From Oscillospiraceae bacterium (GTDB lineage Bacteria > Bacillota > Clostridia > Oscillospirales > Ruminococcaceae), in the NCBI GenBank assembly GCA_020024175.1, contig JAHHUB010000117.1, positions 1 through 5,235 of the forward strand: a DNA stretch of 5,235 nt. Direction: 5' to 3'. Positions 1-5,046 of the stretch are shown here, piece after piece. The notes beneath the pieces were generated by a model. That model worked only from the letters and a program-made list of their open reading frames with translations. It had not been told where the DNA came from and made no database searches. The position numbers and the translations under genes are program-made. Numbering within the stretch: position 1 is the first letter of the stretch; every line of letters starts with the position of its first letter.

Positions 1-203
1 GGGCGGTCAGATGCGTTCTAAGGTATTATTGTAATTTTAGATTACGCTCCTCGCGGTTAAAGTCCACTAAAAACAAATATTTGCCCACCAAGCCCACCGA
101 GTGGGCGGTCAGACGCGTTCTAAGGTATTATTGTAATTTTAGATTACGCTCTCGCGGTTAAAGTCCACTAAAAACAAATATTTGTCCACCAAGCCCACCG
201 AGT
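1..203. repeat. Tandem repeat, two near-identical units of 102 and 101 bp
   Basis: Unit 1 is 1-102 and unit 2 is 103-203; each begins with GGGCGGTCAGA and ends with CCCACCGAGT. They differ at only three places: T/C at 12 of the unit, one extra C in the CTCCTCGCGG segment of unit 1, and C/T before the first CCACC. Each junction forms a perfect short hairpin, GCCCAC-CGA-GTGGGC (92-106 and 193-207). Each unit also contains GTAAT-TTTAG-ATTAC (31-45 in unit 1) and the palindrome CAAATATTTG (74-83 and 175-184). Stop codons interrupt the frames on both strands and the unit lengths differ by one base, so this is not protein repeat DNA. The window opens exactly at a unit start, so more copies may lie upstream. 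Function unknown; no gene was seen in this stretch. Confidence 0.93.
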
Positions 204-284
204 GGGCGGTCAGACCGATTTTGAAATATGCTGTAACCTGAAACGATGTTCTCACAGTTAAATTTTACATCACAAAAACAAATG
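204..284. repeat. Degenerate third copy of the 102-bp tandem repeat
   Basis: The first 12 bases (204-215) match the start of unit 2 exactly. The sequence then diverges but stays alignable: around CTGTAACCTG...TTCTCACAGTTAAA it matches unit 2 at about two thirds of positions by hand alignment, with many transitions, and both end in AAAAACAAAT. This looks like an old copy at the end of the array, next to recently duplicated copies. The last part of the unit, with the CCCACC hairpin, is missing. Confidence 0.7.
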
Positions 285-297
285 AAAAAATATAAAT

Positions 298-341
298 AAT
301 ATCACCCCTCTGCTATAAAATTTTGGCAGAGGGGTGATATT
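298..341. terminator. Bidirectional rho-independent terminator downstream of cotJC
   Basis: A perfect 16-bp inverted repeat (298-313 and 326-341, core CACCCCTCTGC/GCAGAGGGGTG) encloses a 12-nt loop. On the minus strand it lies 47 bp past the cotJC stop and is followed by a T-rich run (ATTTATATTTTTTC), so it would end the cotJ transcript. On the plus strand TTTTATTT follows, so it may also stop transcription arriving from the repeat side. Confidence 0.88.
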
Positions 342-387
342 TTATTTGACAACTAAGTAAAATTATACAGCATATATTAAGTTGTGC

Positions 388-984
388 TTACTTATCAAAT
401 TCTGGGTTAAAAGCGTAAAAATTTCTGCTGTCCAACTTGTCGGTTACAATACGCAAAGCCTCACCGAAACGCTGATAATGGACAATTTCACGCTCACGAA
501 GGAATTTAATCACATCACGAATGTCAGGGTCATCACAAAGTCTTAATATGTTGTCATAAGTAGTTCTGGCTTTTTGTTCTGCTGCCAAATCCTCGTTTAA
601 ATCGGTAATAATGTCGCCTTTGGAAGCGAAAGCCACAGCGTTAAAAGGCACTCCCGAGGAAGCACAGGGATAAAGACCAATGGTATGTTCCACAAAGTAA
701 TCGGAAAATCCCTGTTCCTTAATTTGTTCAATAGTTAAATCTTTGGTGAGCTGATGAACAATGGAACAAATCATTTCCACATGACCTAATTCTTCTGTAC
801 CTATGTCAGTGAGAATTGCTTTTATTTCATCATATGGTGCGGAATATCTCTGTGCTAAATATCTGTTGGCAGCACCAAGTTCTCCGTCAGGTCCACCGAA
901 TTGTTCCAAAATCACTTTTGCAAAGGCAGCATTAGGGCGCAGTGATTTAATTGGATACTGCAATCTTTTTTGATAACTCCACAT
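388..984 (-). CDS. cotJC: Spore coat protein CotJC, manganese-catalase family
   Basis: This 198-aa protein is full length for CotJC and belongs to the ferritin-like manganese catalase family found in the spore coat. The expected di-manganese ligand pattern is visible: Glu35 (PDGELGAANRY), Glu65 and His68 (IGTEELGHVEM), Glu136 (DLAAEQKAR) and the Glu166-x-x-His169 pair (REREIVHYQRF). This spacing matches the known five-ligand site of Mn catalases, so peroxide dismutation is chemically plausible. In spores the protein is mainly known as a coat component deposited with CotJA. The ATG start is backed by GGAGG at 994-998, nine bases upstream. The gene starts one base past the cotJB stop, so translation is probably coupled. 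It is the last gene of the operon and ends before the 298-341 hairpin. The identification is firm; catalytic activity is inferred from the residues. Confidence 0.96.
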   Translation of the reverse strand: MWSYQKRLQYPIKSLRPNAAFAKVILEQFGGPDGELGAANRYLAQRYSAPYDEIKAILTDIGTEELGHVEMICSIVHQLTKDLTIEQIKEQGFSDYFVEHTIGLYPCASSGVPFNAVAFASKGDIITDLNEDLAAEQKARTTYDNILRLCDDPDIRDVIKFLREREIVHYQRFGEALRIVTDKLDSRNFYAFNPEFDK

Positions 985-985
985 A

Positions 986-1240
986 TTACTGCACCTCCGT
1001 CATTTCCCAGGGCCAGGGAGATTCTACCCAGCTCCATTTTCCGCCATCATAGTATCTGGTGGAAATAATGTCATATTTGCTGTTGTATTCTTCACAAAGT
1101 TCTTTTAATTTTTTGTTGTATTTTACAAAAAGTTCCTGAGCCTCTTTGTTTTTTGGATGAGTGTCTAAAAATAAAGTCAATTCATCTAAATTAAAAGAGC
1201 ATACTTGAATTTTATAAAGCAAAGCTTTTTTATCGTTCAC
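986..1240 (-). CDS. cotJB: Spore coat protein CotJB
   Basis: This 84-aa protein has the CotJB signature: an N-terminal helix beginning NDKKALLYKIQ, the segment ELTLFLDTHP, and a tryptophan-rich C-terminus ending WSWVESPWPWE. The family takes part in building the inner coat with CotJA and CotJC; no enzymatic role is known. I place the start at GTG (1238-1240) because GGAGG at 1250-1254 lies nine bases upstream and family members begin at this point. A longer in-frame reading to 1297 would add 19 residues that run inside cotJA with no ribosome binding site. With this start the gene overlaps the end of cotJA by 11 nt, and it stops one base before the cotJC start codon, so the three genes are likely translated as a coupled set. 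Confidence 0.93.
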   Translation of the reverse strand: MNDKKALLYKIQVCSFNLDELTLFLDTHPKNKEAQELFVKYNKKLKELCEEYNSKYDIISTRYYDGGKWSWVESPWPWEMTEVQ

Positions 1241-1499
1241 GGGGAATAACCTCCTCTCTGATAAAAGGAAAATCCAAATCCTTAAACAAAGTACCACGAT
1301 TTAAAGCCATAGTACTGTTGTAAAGGTTTTCAAATTTTTGCCATGGTACATAAGCCATAGCCAGAGATAATTTTTGTTTTCTTTTTTCTGTAGCGGTTTC
1401 AATATCTTGAGAATTTAGGTTATTCATAAAATTTTCTATATTTTCCATTACATTATTTACTTCCTGAGTTTCATTACTCATTTTTTCATTTTTTTCCAA
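1230..1499 (-). CDS. cotJA: Spore coat associated protein CotJA
   Basis: This 89-aa protein carries the CotJA core near residues 45-80: LAMAYVPWQKFENLY, then ALNRGTLFKDLDFPF. The N-terminal 40 residues are polar, rich in Asn and Glu, and probably disordered, which makes it somewhat longer than the shortest family members. CotJA is needed for CotJC incorporation into the coat in Bacillus; the same role is inferred here. The start is taken as TTG (1497-1499), since GGAGG at 1509-1513 sits nine bases away. The next in-frame ATG, six codons on at 1479-1481, would be 27 bases from that site, so it is less likely. It is the first gene of the operon, and the candidate sporulation promoter lies just upstream. 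Confidence 0.93.
   Translation of the reverse strand: MEKNEKMSNETQEVNNVMENIENFMNNLNSQDIETATEKRKQKLSLAMAYVPWQKFENLYNSTMALNRGTLFKDLDFPFIREEVIPRER
1250..1254 (-). promoter_or_regulatory. Ribosome binding site deciding the GTG start of cotJB
   Basis: GGAGG on the minus strand, inside the end of cotJA and nine bases from GTG at 1238-1240. It sets the cotJB start and rules against the longer reading from 1297. Confidence 0.8.
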
Positions 1500-1508
1500 A
1501 CTGCATTA

Positions 1509-1513
1509 CCTCC
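1509..1513 (-). promoter_or_regulatory. Ribosome binding site deciding the TTG start of cotJA
   Basis: GGAGG on the minus strand, nine bases from TTG at 1497-1499. This spacing favours the TTG over the ATG six codons downstream. An out-of-frame ATG also lies between the site and the TTG but reaches a stop within a few codons. Confidence 0.75.
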
Positions 1514-1536
1514 TGACTGCATATTGCAATTTGCTT

Positions 1537-1565
1537 TATCTTATGAGAAACCATGTAAAAGCGTT
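1537..1565 (-). promoter_or_regulatory. Candidate mother-cell (sigma-K/sigma-E-like) promoter of cotJABC
   Basis: On the minus strand AAC (1563-1565) is followed after 17 bases by CATAAGATA (1537-1545). This fits the sigma-K consensus AC, 16-17 bp, CATAnnnTA. It also shares the CATA element of sigma-E promoters, but no good sigma-E -35 box is visible. Transcription would start near 1530, about 30 bases before the cotJA start. The cotJ operon of Bacillus subtilis is under sigma-E, so the exact sigma factor is open. Confidence 0.42.
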
Positions 1566-1656
1566 ACTGAAATAAATTTTTAAAAATGAATATTTAACCA
1601 ATATTACAAGAAGAAAATGCCTTAATACCTAATAAATATACATATATAAAAAATAT

Positions 1657-1685
1657 TTGCTTTTAATATTTTTTGGTGTTATACT
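1657..1685 (+). promoter_or_regulatory. Candidate sigma-A promoter of the yitT-family gene
   Basis: TTGCTT (1657-1662) and TATACT (1680-1685) are separated by 17 bp, in a T-rich context. The -10 box matches five of six consensus positions and the -35 box only three. Transcription would start near 1692, about 29 bases before the ATG. The stretch between this and the cotJ promoter (1566-1656) is AT-rich, and I see no further element in it. Confidence 0.5.
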
Positions 1686-1720
1686 AGCAACATAAAGTTA
1701 ATGAATGAAGGAGAATAAAA

Positions 1721-2611
1721 ATGGATAACGCGAAAACTAAAAAACTGATTAAAGAAATTATTATCATGACATTTGGTATGATGGTGGGAACTGCAGCGGT
1801 GCATTTCTTCCTGATTCCCAGTAATTTGGTAATCGGATCTATTTCCGGTTTGTCAATAGTAATTCATACACTGATTCCCGCATTGCCTATTTCAATTATC
1901 ACATTTATAGTAAATGCCATATTGCTTATTTTAGCAAACTTTCTCATTGGCAAGGAGTTTGGATTTAAAACAATATACACATCACTTATTATGTCCCCTA
2001 TGTTGGCATTTTGTGAAAAATTCTTCCCTGTAAAAGAATCCATAATGCAGGACCCATGGTTTGACCTTTTATGTTTTGTACTGCTTCTAGGCTTTACACA
2101 AACAATTTTGTTCAGTGTAAATGCATCTTCTGGTGGTCTTGATATTATAGCTAAAATCATCAATAAATACACCCATGCAAATATAGGTGTATGTGTTACA
2201 ATTTCAGGAGCTCTTATTTGTATGAGTGCATTTCTTATTCCCAATAACCCACCCAGAATGGTAATTATCGGACTTATCGGAACATATGTAAACGGAGTGG
2301 TACTTAATAACTTCTCCACAGGTATGAACAGTAAAAAGAGAGCCTGCATTATTACTGAAAGATATGAAGATCTCCGTGATTTCATCATAAACGACCTTAA
2401 AAGAGGCGTTACAATGTATGATATAAGAGGCGGCTATCAAGAAGAACATAGAGTGGAATTACAAGTTCTTCTCACCAACAGTGAATTTGTAAAGGTTATG
2501 GAATTTATCGACCAAAATAATATTAAAGCATTTATCACTGCCGGAGATGTTCATGAAATTTATGGCGAATGGAATCATACAAAACACACAAAACAAAAAC
2601 AACTTTCATAA
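1721..2611 (+). CDS. YitT family membrane protein (YitT_membrane + DUF2179)
   Basis: This 296-aa protein has the two-part YitT layout. An N-terminal membrane region holds about six or seven hydrophobic segments (near residues 12-31, 38-52, 57-77, 84-102, 114-133, 155-173 and 180-198). A soluble DUF2179 domain follows at about 205-284, from KKRACIITERY to DVHEIYGEW, including the typical KRGVT and ITAGDVHEI motifs. The conserved SSGGLDIIAKII motif at 136-147 corresponds to the family's GG(T/L)D element. These proteins are common in Firmicutes in several paralogs; transport is often suggested but the substrate is unknown. The ATG start has AAGGAG at 1708-1713, seven bases upstream. The gene stands alone, divergent from cotJA and convergent with the phage lysis genes. 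It is a typical host gene, not phage cargo. The paralog cannot be told from this sequence, so I give no gene symbol. Confidence 0.93.
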   Translation: MDNAKTKKLIKEIIIMTFGMMVGTAAVHFFLIPSNLVIGSISGLSIVIHTLIPALPISIITFIVNAILLILANFLIGKEFGFKTIYTSLIMSPMLAFCEKFFPVKESIMQDPWFDLLCFVLLLGFTQTILFSVNASSGGLDIIAKIINKYTHANIGVCVTISGALICMSAFLIPNNPPRMVIIGLIGTYVNGVVLNNFSTGMNSKKRACIITERYEDLRDFIINDLKRGVTMYDIRGGYQEEHRVELQVLLTNSEFVKVMEFIDQNNIKAFITAGDVHEIYGEWNHTKHTKQKQLS

Positions 2612-2618
2612 TAACAAT

Positions 2619-2651
2619 AAAACAGAGTCTGCATTTTGCAGACTCTGTTTT
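2619..2651. terminator. Bidirectional terminator between yitT-type gene and endolysin
   Basis: A perfect 15-bp inverted repeat (2619-2633 and 2637-2651) encloses a TTT loop. The core is CAGAGTCTGCA/TGCAGACTCTG, flanked by AAAA on the left and TTTTTT on the right, so a U-tract forms in either direction. It lies 7 bp past the yitT stop and 10 bp past the endolysin stop and would serve both convergent transcripts. Confidence 0.93.
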
Positions 2652-2661
2652 TTGAATTTAT

Positions 2662-3324
2662 CTACTTTTTCACTATAAACCCGTCAAAACCCTGTTTTTT
2701 AAGTTTTTCGGCATAGGCATCAGCATTTTCCTTGTTTTTAAAGGCGCCCACCTGTACACGGTAAATTTCATCAGTGGAGTTTTGCGGTTTGGTTTCTGGA
2801 AGTTTTCCCTCCAGTCTTGCATTTACCTCATCAGCGATTTGGCCATGAAGATTAAAAAGATAATCTCCCGGACAGGTTTTGTTGGCAAACCAGCGGTGAA
2901 CAGTCATGTTTTGTTTGTCCACCTGGCCGATTAGGGATTTGTCAGCTTTCCAAAGGAGCTTTTTAATATTGTTACGCTTACAAATATCCACTAGCAGGTT
3001 TATAAGGGATTTATAAACCACATCTTTCACTTTGTATGGGTGAAAGTTGTCGCTGGCACATTCAATGGTAATTGCTCTGTTGTCATTATCACCGTTAGAA
3101 CTGCACCAGGAACGGTCTTTTTCCTCCACAATTAGAGCAATTCTGCCGTCATTGCCTATGGCATAGTTACAGGAAGCACCATTGTTTTGAAAAGTAACAC
3201 CCAAACCCTCAACGGAGCTTTGTCCGGAGGTGCAGTGAATAGTTATTGTATCAATTTTATGGTTGCGGTTAACTGTCTTATATGGGGAAATTTTAGTATA
3301 TGAAATAAGATTACTGTTAGTCAA
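2662..3324 (-). CDS. Phage endolysin: N-acetylmuramoyl-L-alanine amidase with SPOR segment
   Basis: This 220-aa protein has an Amidase_2 (PGRP/T7 lysozyme-type) domain at about residues 15-170. The three expected zinc ligands are seen: His30 (ITIHCTS), His143 (MTVHRWF) and Cys151 (KTCPGDYLF). Tyr54 in SCNYAIG fits the catalytic tyrosine. It would cleave the bond between N-acetylmuramate and L-alanine in peptidoglycan. After a linker (about 171-186), residues 187-220 (YRVQVGAFKNKENADAY and on) match the start of a SPOR domain, which binds peptidoglycan. Only about 34 residues are present against about 70 in a full domain; this short form also occurs in other clostridial endolysins. There is no signal peptide, so export relies on the upstream holin-type proteins. 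The TTG start has AAAGGTG at 3332-3338, and the gene overlaps the preceding one by 8 nt. It is the last gene of the phage run. Confidence 0.93.
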   Translation of the reverse strand: MTNSNLISYTKISPYKTVNRNHKIDTITIHCTSGQSSVEGLGVTFQNNGASCNYAIGNDGRIALIVEEKDRSWCSSNGDNDNRAITIECASDNFHPYKVKDVVYKSLINLLVDICKRNNIKKLLWKADKSLIGQVDKQNMTVHRWFANKTCPGDYLFNLHGQIADEVNARLEGKLPETKPQNSTDEIYRVQVGAFKNKENADAYAEKLKKQGFDGFIVKK

Positions 3325-3586
3325 TTTTCATCACCTTTTCTATTATATCAGGATTGTTTTTATTGGATTTTGCAATTTTCATCACATTTTCATTTTTGGC
3401 TTTCCAAAGATAAAATGCAATAACAGCAGTGGTAGCAGTGCCGATATAGGGCAAATAAACCGATAACTGAGCAGAATCAATAAATACAATTACAGCCCCG
3501 ATAATAATGCCTATAAAATATGTGGCCAAAATCAGTGCCATAATAATTTTGGAAAATTCCTTTTTGATTTTATTTTTCATTCTCAT
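3317..3586 (-). CDS. Small two-helix membrane protein, holin-like partner in lysis cassette
   Basis: This 89-aa protein is not a family I can name with certainty. It starts with a basic stretch (MRMKNKIKKEF), then has two hydrophobic segments at about 13-36 (IIMALILATYFIGIIIGAVI) and 43-61 (VYLPYIGTATTAVIAFYLW), and ends in a charged tail of about 28 residues with many Lys and Asn. This topology fits class II holins or antiholins, and its position between a holin and the endolysin supports a role in membrane permeabilisation. The start at ATG 3584-3586 is chosen because AAGGA (3595-3599) lies eight bases upstream. The longer in-frame reading to 3631 would add 15 residues buried in the holin gene. 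It overlaps the holin gene by 17 nt and the endolysin gene by 8 nt, which suggests translational coupling. Confidence 0.82.
   Translation of the reverse strand: MRMKNKIKKEFSKIIMALILATYFIGIIIGAVIVFIDSAQLSVYLPYIGTATTAVIAFYLWKAKNENVMKIAKSNKNNPDIIEKVMKID
3332..3338 (-). promoter_or_regulatory. Ribosome binding site deciding the TTG start of the endolysin
   Basis: AAAGGTG on the minus strand, seven bases from TTG at 3322-3324. It lies inside the last codons of the preceding gene, and the ATG within AAAGGTGATG is in that gene's frame, so TTG is the only well-placed endolysin start. Confidence 0.75.
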
Positions 3587-3794
3587 TTTGCAATTCCTTT
3601 TTAATTCTGGAACTGTCAACCAGTCCCTCACCGATAATATATGCGATAAGCACGGACATTGTGGATATTACAGCAATAACTTTTTCAATAGTCATGTTGT
3701 CAAGACCGAAAAGAACCAGCAAAGCTGTAACAAATCCGGCAACAGCCGCCCAAAATTTGCGGCTGGTAAGTTTTTGCTGCCAGTTAATATTCAT
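3570..3794 (-). CDS. Phage holin-like protein
   Basis: This 74-aa protein starts NINWQQKLTSRKFWAA, resembling the NWK-R-KN-FW opening of phage holins of low-GC Gram-positive bacteria. Two transmembrane segments are seen at about 14-30 (FWAAVAGFVTALLVLFG) and 36-54 (IEKVIAVISTMSVLIAYII). They are followed by GEGLVDSSRIK and a charged tail, the pattern of many clostridial prophage proteins found next to amidase endolysins. Holins form lesions in the cytoplasmic membrane at a set time so that the endolysin reaches the wall. The ATG start has GAGGTG at 3805-3810, ten bases upstream. It is the first gene of the three-gene lysis cassette, after a 71-nt gap. The assignment to a specific holin Pfam family is uncertain. 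Confidence 0.83.
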   Translation of the reverse strand: MNINWQQKLTSRKFWAAVAGFVTALLVLFGLDNMTIEKVIAVISTMSVLIAYIIGEGLVDSSRIKKELQNENEK

Positions 3795-3825
3795 TCAGTG
3801 TTTTCACCTCTTTTAAAAATTTCCG

Positions 3826-3854
3826 ATTTTATAACAATAAATAAGAAACAGCAA
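3826..3854 (-). promoter_or_regulatory. Possible sigma-A promoter ahead of the holin
   Basis: In the only sizeable gap of the phage run, the minus strand shows TTGCTG (3849-3854), 17 bases, then TAAAAT (3826-3831). The -10 box matches five of six consensus positions and the -35 box only three. The surroundings are very AT-rich, so a chance match is quite possible. Confidence 0.3.
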
Positions 3855-3865
3855 TATTTTAAAAA

Positions 3866-4171
3866 CTAATTATCTTTTTCGTAATTAAGCTGTCTTATAA
3901 CTTCATCAATTCTTTTATGAGCCTGTTTGGCACTTTCTTCAACTTTAACCACTCTTTCCCTAAGTTTGTTTACTTCGCTTTTTATATAGCTGATATCACC
4001 TTTAATTTCAATTATATCACAGCCGATATTTTCAAGTTTTACAATCACGGTAGTCAGGGACGAAGATTCGTCCCTGCTTGTTTTTCTAAACCGTGAAGCA
4101 GCGGTTAATATACCGAAAATCAAAGAAGATATACAGGCAATTCCCGAAATAATAAGACTTGCTTGCACCAT
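3866..4171 (-). CDS. Membrane-anchored coiled-coil phage protein upstream of holin
   Basis: This 101-aa protein has one N-terminal hydrophobic helix (about residues 4-25, ending before ASRFRK), a polar Ser-rich linker (32-40), then a long charged helix from about 41 to 96 (LTTVIVKLENIGCDIIEIK, NKLRERVVKVEESAKQAHKR) with heptad-like spacing. Proteins of this shape, with the LTTVIVKLENI and LRERVVKVE motifs, are common just before holins in clostridial prophages, and I recognise the type without a named function. It recalls XhlA-type proteins, but those have the coiled coil first and the membrane helix last. A lysis-associated or membrane-tethering role is inferred. The ATG start has AGAGGTG upstream, inside the end of the 54-aa gene, whose stop lies 3 nt before this start. 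The gene contains a perfect palindrome (4055-4076). Confidence 0.87.
   Translation of the reverse strand: MVQASLIISGIACISSLIFGILTAASRFRKTSRDESSSLTTVIVKLENIGCDIIEIKGDISYIKSEVNKLRERVVKVEESAKQAHKRIDEVIRQLNYEKDN
4055..4076 (-). repeat. Perfect intragenic inverted repeat
   Basis: Two perfect 10-base arms (4055-4064 and 4067-4076, CAGGGACGAA/TTCGTCCCTG) are separated by two bases. As RNA it would form a 9-bp GC-rich stem with a tetraloop. It falls in the codons for the Ser-rich linker (SRDESSSL) of the 101-aa protein. There is no U-tract after it, so it is not an ordinary terminator. Confidence 0.8.
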
Positions 4172-4174
4172 ATA

Positions 4175-4339
4175 TTAAATCACCTCTTGAGGAGCCAGCG
4201 GAAGCATTGCTAAAAGTTCGGTATATTCCTCTTTGGTAATTCTTTCTTTTTTCAGGAAAACATCCAGTTTATTATACATATTATCAGTTCTGTCATTTTC
4301 GATAAGTCTTTTGCAAAGTCTGTATGTAAAAGAATGCAT
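4175..4339 (-). CDS. Small hypothetical phage protein, 54 aa
   Basis: A short gene reading MHSFTYRLCKRLIENDR... to ...LAPQEVI. It is largely helical and charged; the middle KLDVFLKKERITKEEYTELL resembles the end of short phage proteins such as the XkdX group, where a helix is followed by I(T/S)-x-EEY. I do not assign it to that family firmly. Support for it being real is strong: GGAGG (4349-4353) lies nine bases before the ATG, its start overlaps the stop of the preceding gene by one base (TAATG), its own stop falls 3 nt before the next start, and its end contains the next gene's ribosome binding site. It fills what would otherwise be a 167-nt hole in a compact operon. Function unknown, probably a tail- or lysis-associated accessory protein. 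Confidence 0.85.
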   Translation of the reverse strand: MHSFTYRLCKRLIENDRTDNMYNKLDVFLKKERITKEEYTELLAMLPLAPQEVI

Positions 4340-4650
4340 TATAAATTACCTCCTTCGGTTTTCATATCGTTTTCATATTGCATATTAAGCAGAATTTCAC
4401 TGTTGTCCATAATAATCTGGGACATATTATAAAGCATGGTTCCAGCATCAATATCGGAAACAGTAACGGTTTCTGCATCGGAAATATCCCCATGTCCTGC
4501 CAGATTATAGGCTATGCTTTGATAAGCCACACCTATAGCCTCCTCCATTTCAGCAGGAACAAAACTGCCGTTTTCGGCTATTTTGATGTAATTTACACTG
4601 TCGGTAATTCCCAACAGTTTTCCGTTTGTTGTAATAATTTGATGAAGCAT
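4339..4650 (-). CDS. Hypothetical phage protein, 103 aa
   Basis: I do not recognise a named domain. The protein is soluble and acidic. It begins with a short beta-like region (LHQIITTNGKLLGITDSVNYIKI), then has a conserved-looking stretch AIGVAYQSIAYNLAGHGDI, the acidic DAETVTVSDIDAG, and a C-terminal helix (about 71-96). Similar proteins sit between tail and lysis genes of clostridial prophages, and a tail or baseplate accessory role is only inferred from that position. The ATG start has AAGGAG at 4659-4664, eight bases away, within the last codons of the upstream gene. The stop overlaps the next start by one base. No signal peptide or membrane segment is seen. Confidence 0.85.
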   Translation of the reverse strand: MLHQIITTNGKLLGITDSVNYIKIAENGSFVPAEMEEAIGVAYQSIAYNLAGHGDISDAETVTVSDIDAGTMLYNMSQIIMDNSEILLNMQYENDMKTEGGNL

Positions 4651-4653
4651 TAA

Positions 4654-5037
4654 TCATTCTCCTTTTATTAAGTTATAGATATATTGTAAATCTTTTATGG
4701 GTGCAGTAAAAAAGTCATTATTCCAAAGCCAGTAATCGTCATAATCACATCTTTTGTATTTTTGACAGATTTTATCACACCATATTTTTTCCCAAAGTTT
4801 TTTGTTATTAGATAAAAGCCTTTGTATTTTCCCAGTTAAAATACCTCTTTCCAAACCTTTATCATCATTATTAACTGCAAAATACTGATGAGCATTTTCA
4901 CTGTTTTCACAGCATATGGCTTTGTTATCCATAAAAATAATACCGTCAAGACAAAAGCCCTCTGTTGTGGCAGGAATATTTACAAATCCGTAAATTCCGC
5001 TGCCTTTAAATCTTTTGTGTGCAATATATTTTTCCAT
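4654..5037 (-). CDS. Hypothetical phage protein downstream of tail fibre gene, 127 aa
   Basis: This protein is of a type often found right after tail-fibre genes in Firmicute prophages, with no known function. The N-terminal part (KYIAHKRFKGSGIYGFVNIPATTEG, then GIIFMDNKAICCENSENAHQYF) looks like a small beta domain. The middle has NDDKGLERGILTGKIQRLL, and the C-terminal part is helical and aromatic (LWEKIWCDKICQKYKR, YWLWNNDFFTAPIKDLQYI). It contains five cysteines (30-, 42-, 43-, 87- and 91-region plus 97), none in an obvious zinc pattern except CDKIC-type pairs. The ATG start has AAAGGTG at 5042-5048, which overlaps the stop codon of the tail gene. The stop lies 3 nt before the next start. 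A structural or adsorption-related accessory role is guesswork from position. Confidence 0.86.
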   Translation of the reverse strand: MEKYIAHKRFKGSGIYGFVNIPATTEGFCLDGIIFMDNKAICCENSENAHQYFAVNNDDKGLERGILTGKIQRLLSNNKKLWEKIWCDKICQKYKRCDYDDYWLWNNDFFTAPIKDLQYIYNLIKGE

Positions 5038-5046
5038 AAAACACCT

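Noticed and set aside
1..284. CRISPR array
   Set aside because: The units are about 102 bp and directly adjacent, with no unique spacers between short repeats.
346..378. Plus-strand promoter starting with TTGACA at 346-351
   Set aside because: The -35 box is perfect, but no -10 box lies at 16-18 bp: TTATAC is about 11 bp away and TATATT about 21 bp away. It would also only read antisense into cotJC.
354..394. Inverted repeat TAAGTAA/TTACTTA around the cotJC stop
   Set aside because: Only 7 AT-rich base pairs with a loop of more than 25 nt; unlikely to be stable, and a far better terminator is at 298-341.
1241..1297. Longer cotJB start at 1297
   Set aside because: It would add 19 residues encoded within cotJA with no ribosome binding site, while GTG at 1240 has GGAGG at the right distance.
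1864..2388. 174-aa minus-strand reading frame across the yitT-family gene
   Set aside because: It is antisense to a well-recognised membrane protein gene, has no ribosome binding site and has no recognisable domain; the same holds for 2204-2449.
3587..3631. Longer start at 3631 for the 89-aa membrane protein
   Set aside because: The extra 15 residues lie inside the holin gene without a ribosome binding site; ATG at 3586 is preceded by AAGGA at eight bases.
3507..3869. Plus-strand reading frames 3263-3466, 3507-3869 and 4378-4653
   Set aside because: All are antisense to compact minus-strand phage genes that have good ribosome binding sites and family features; they are shadows.
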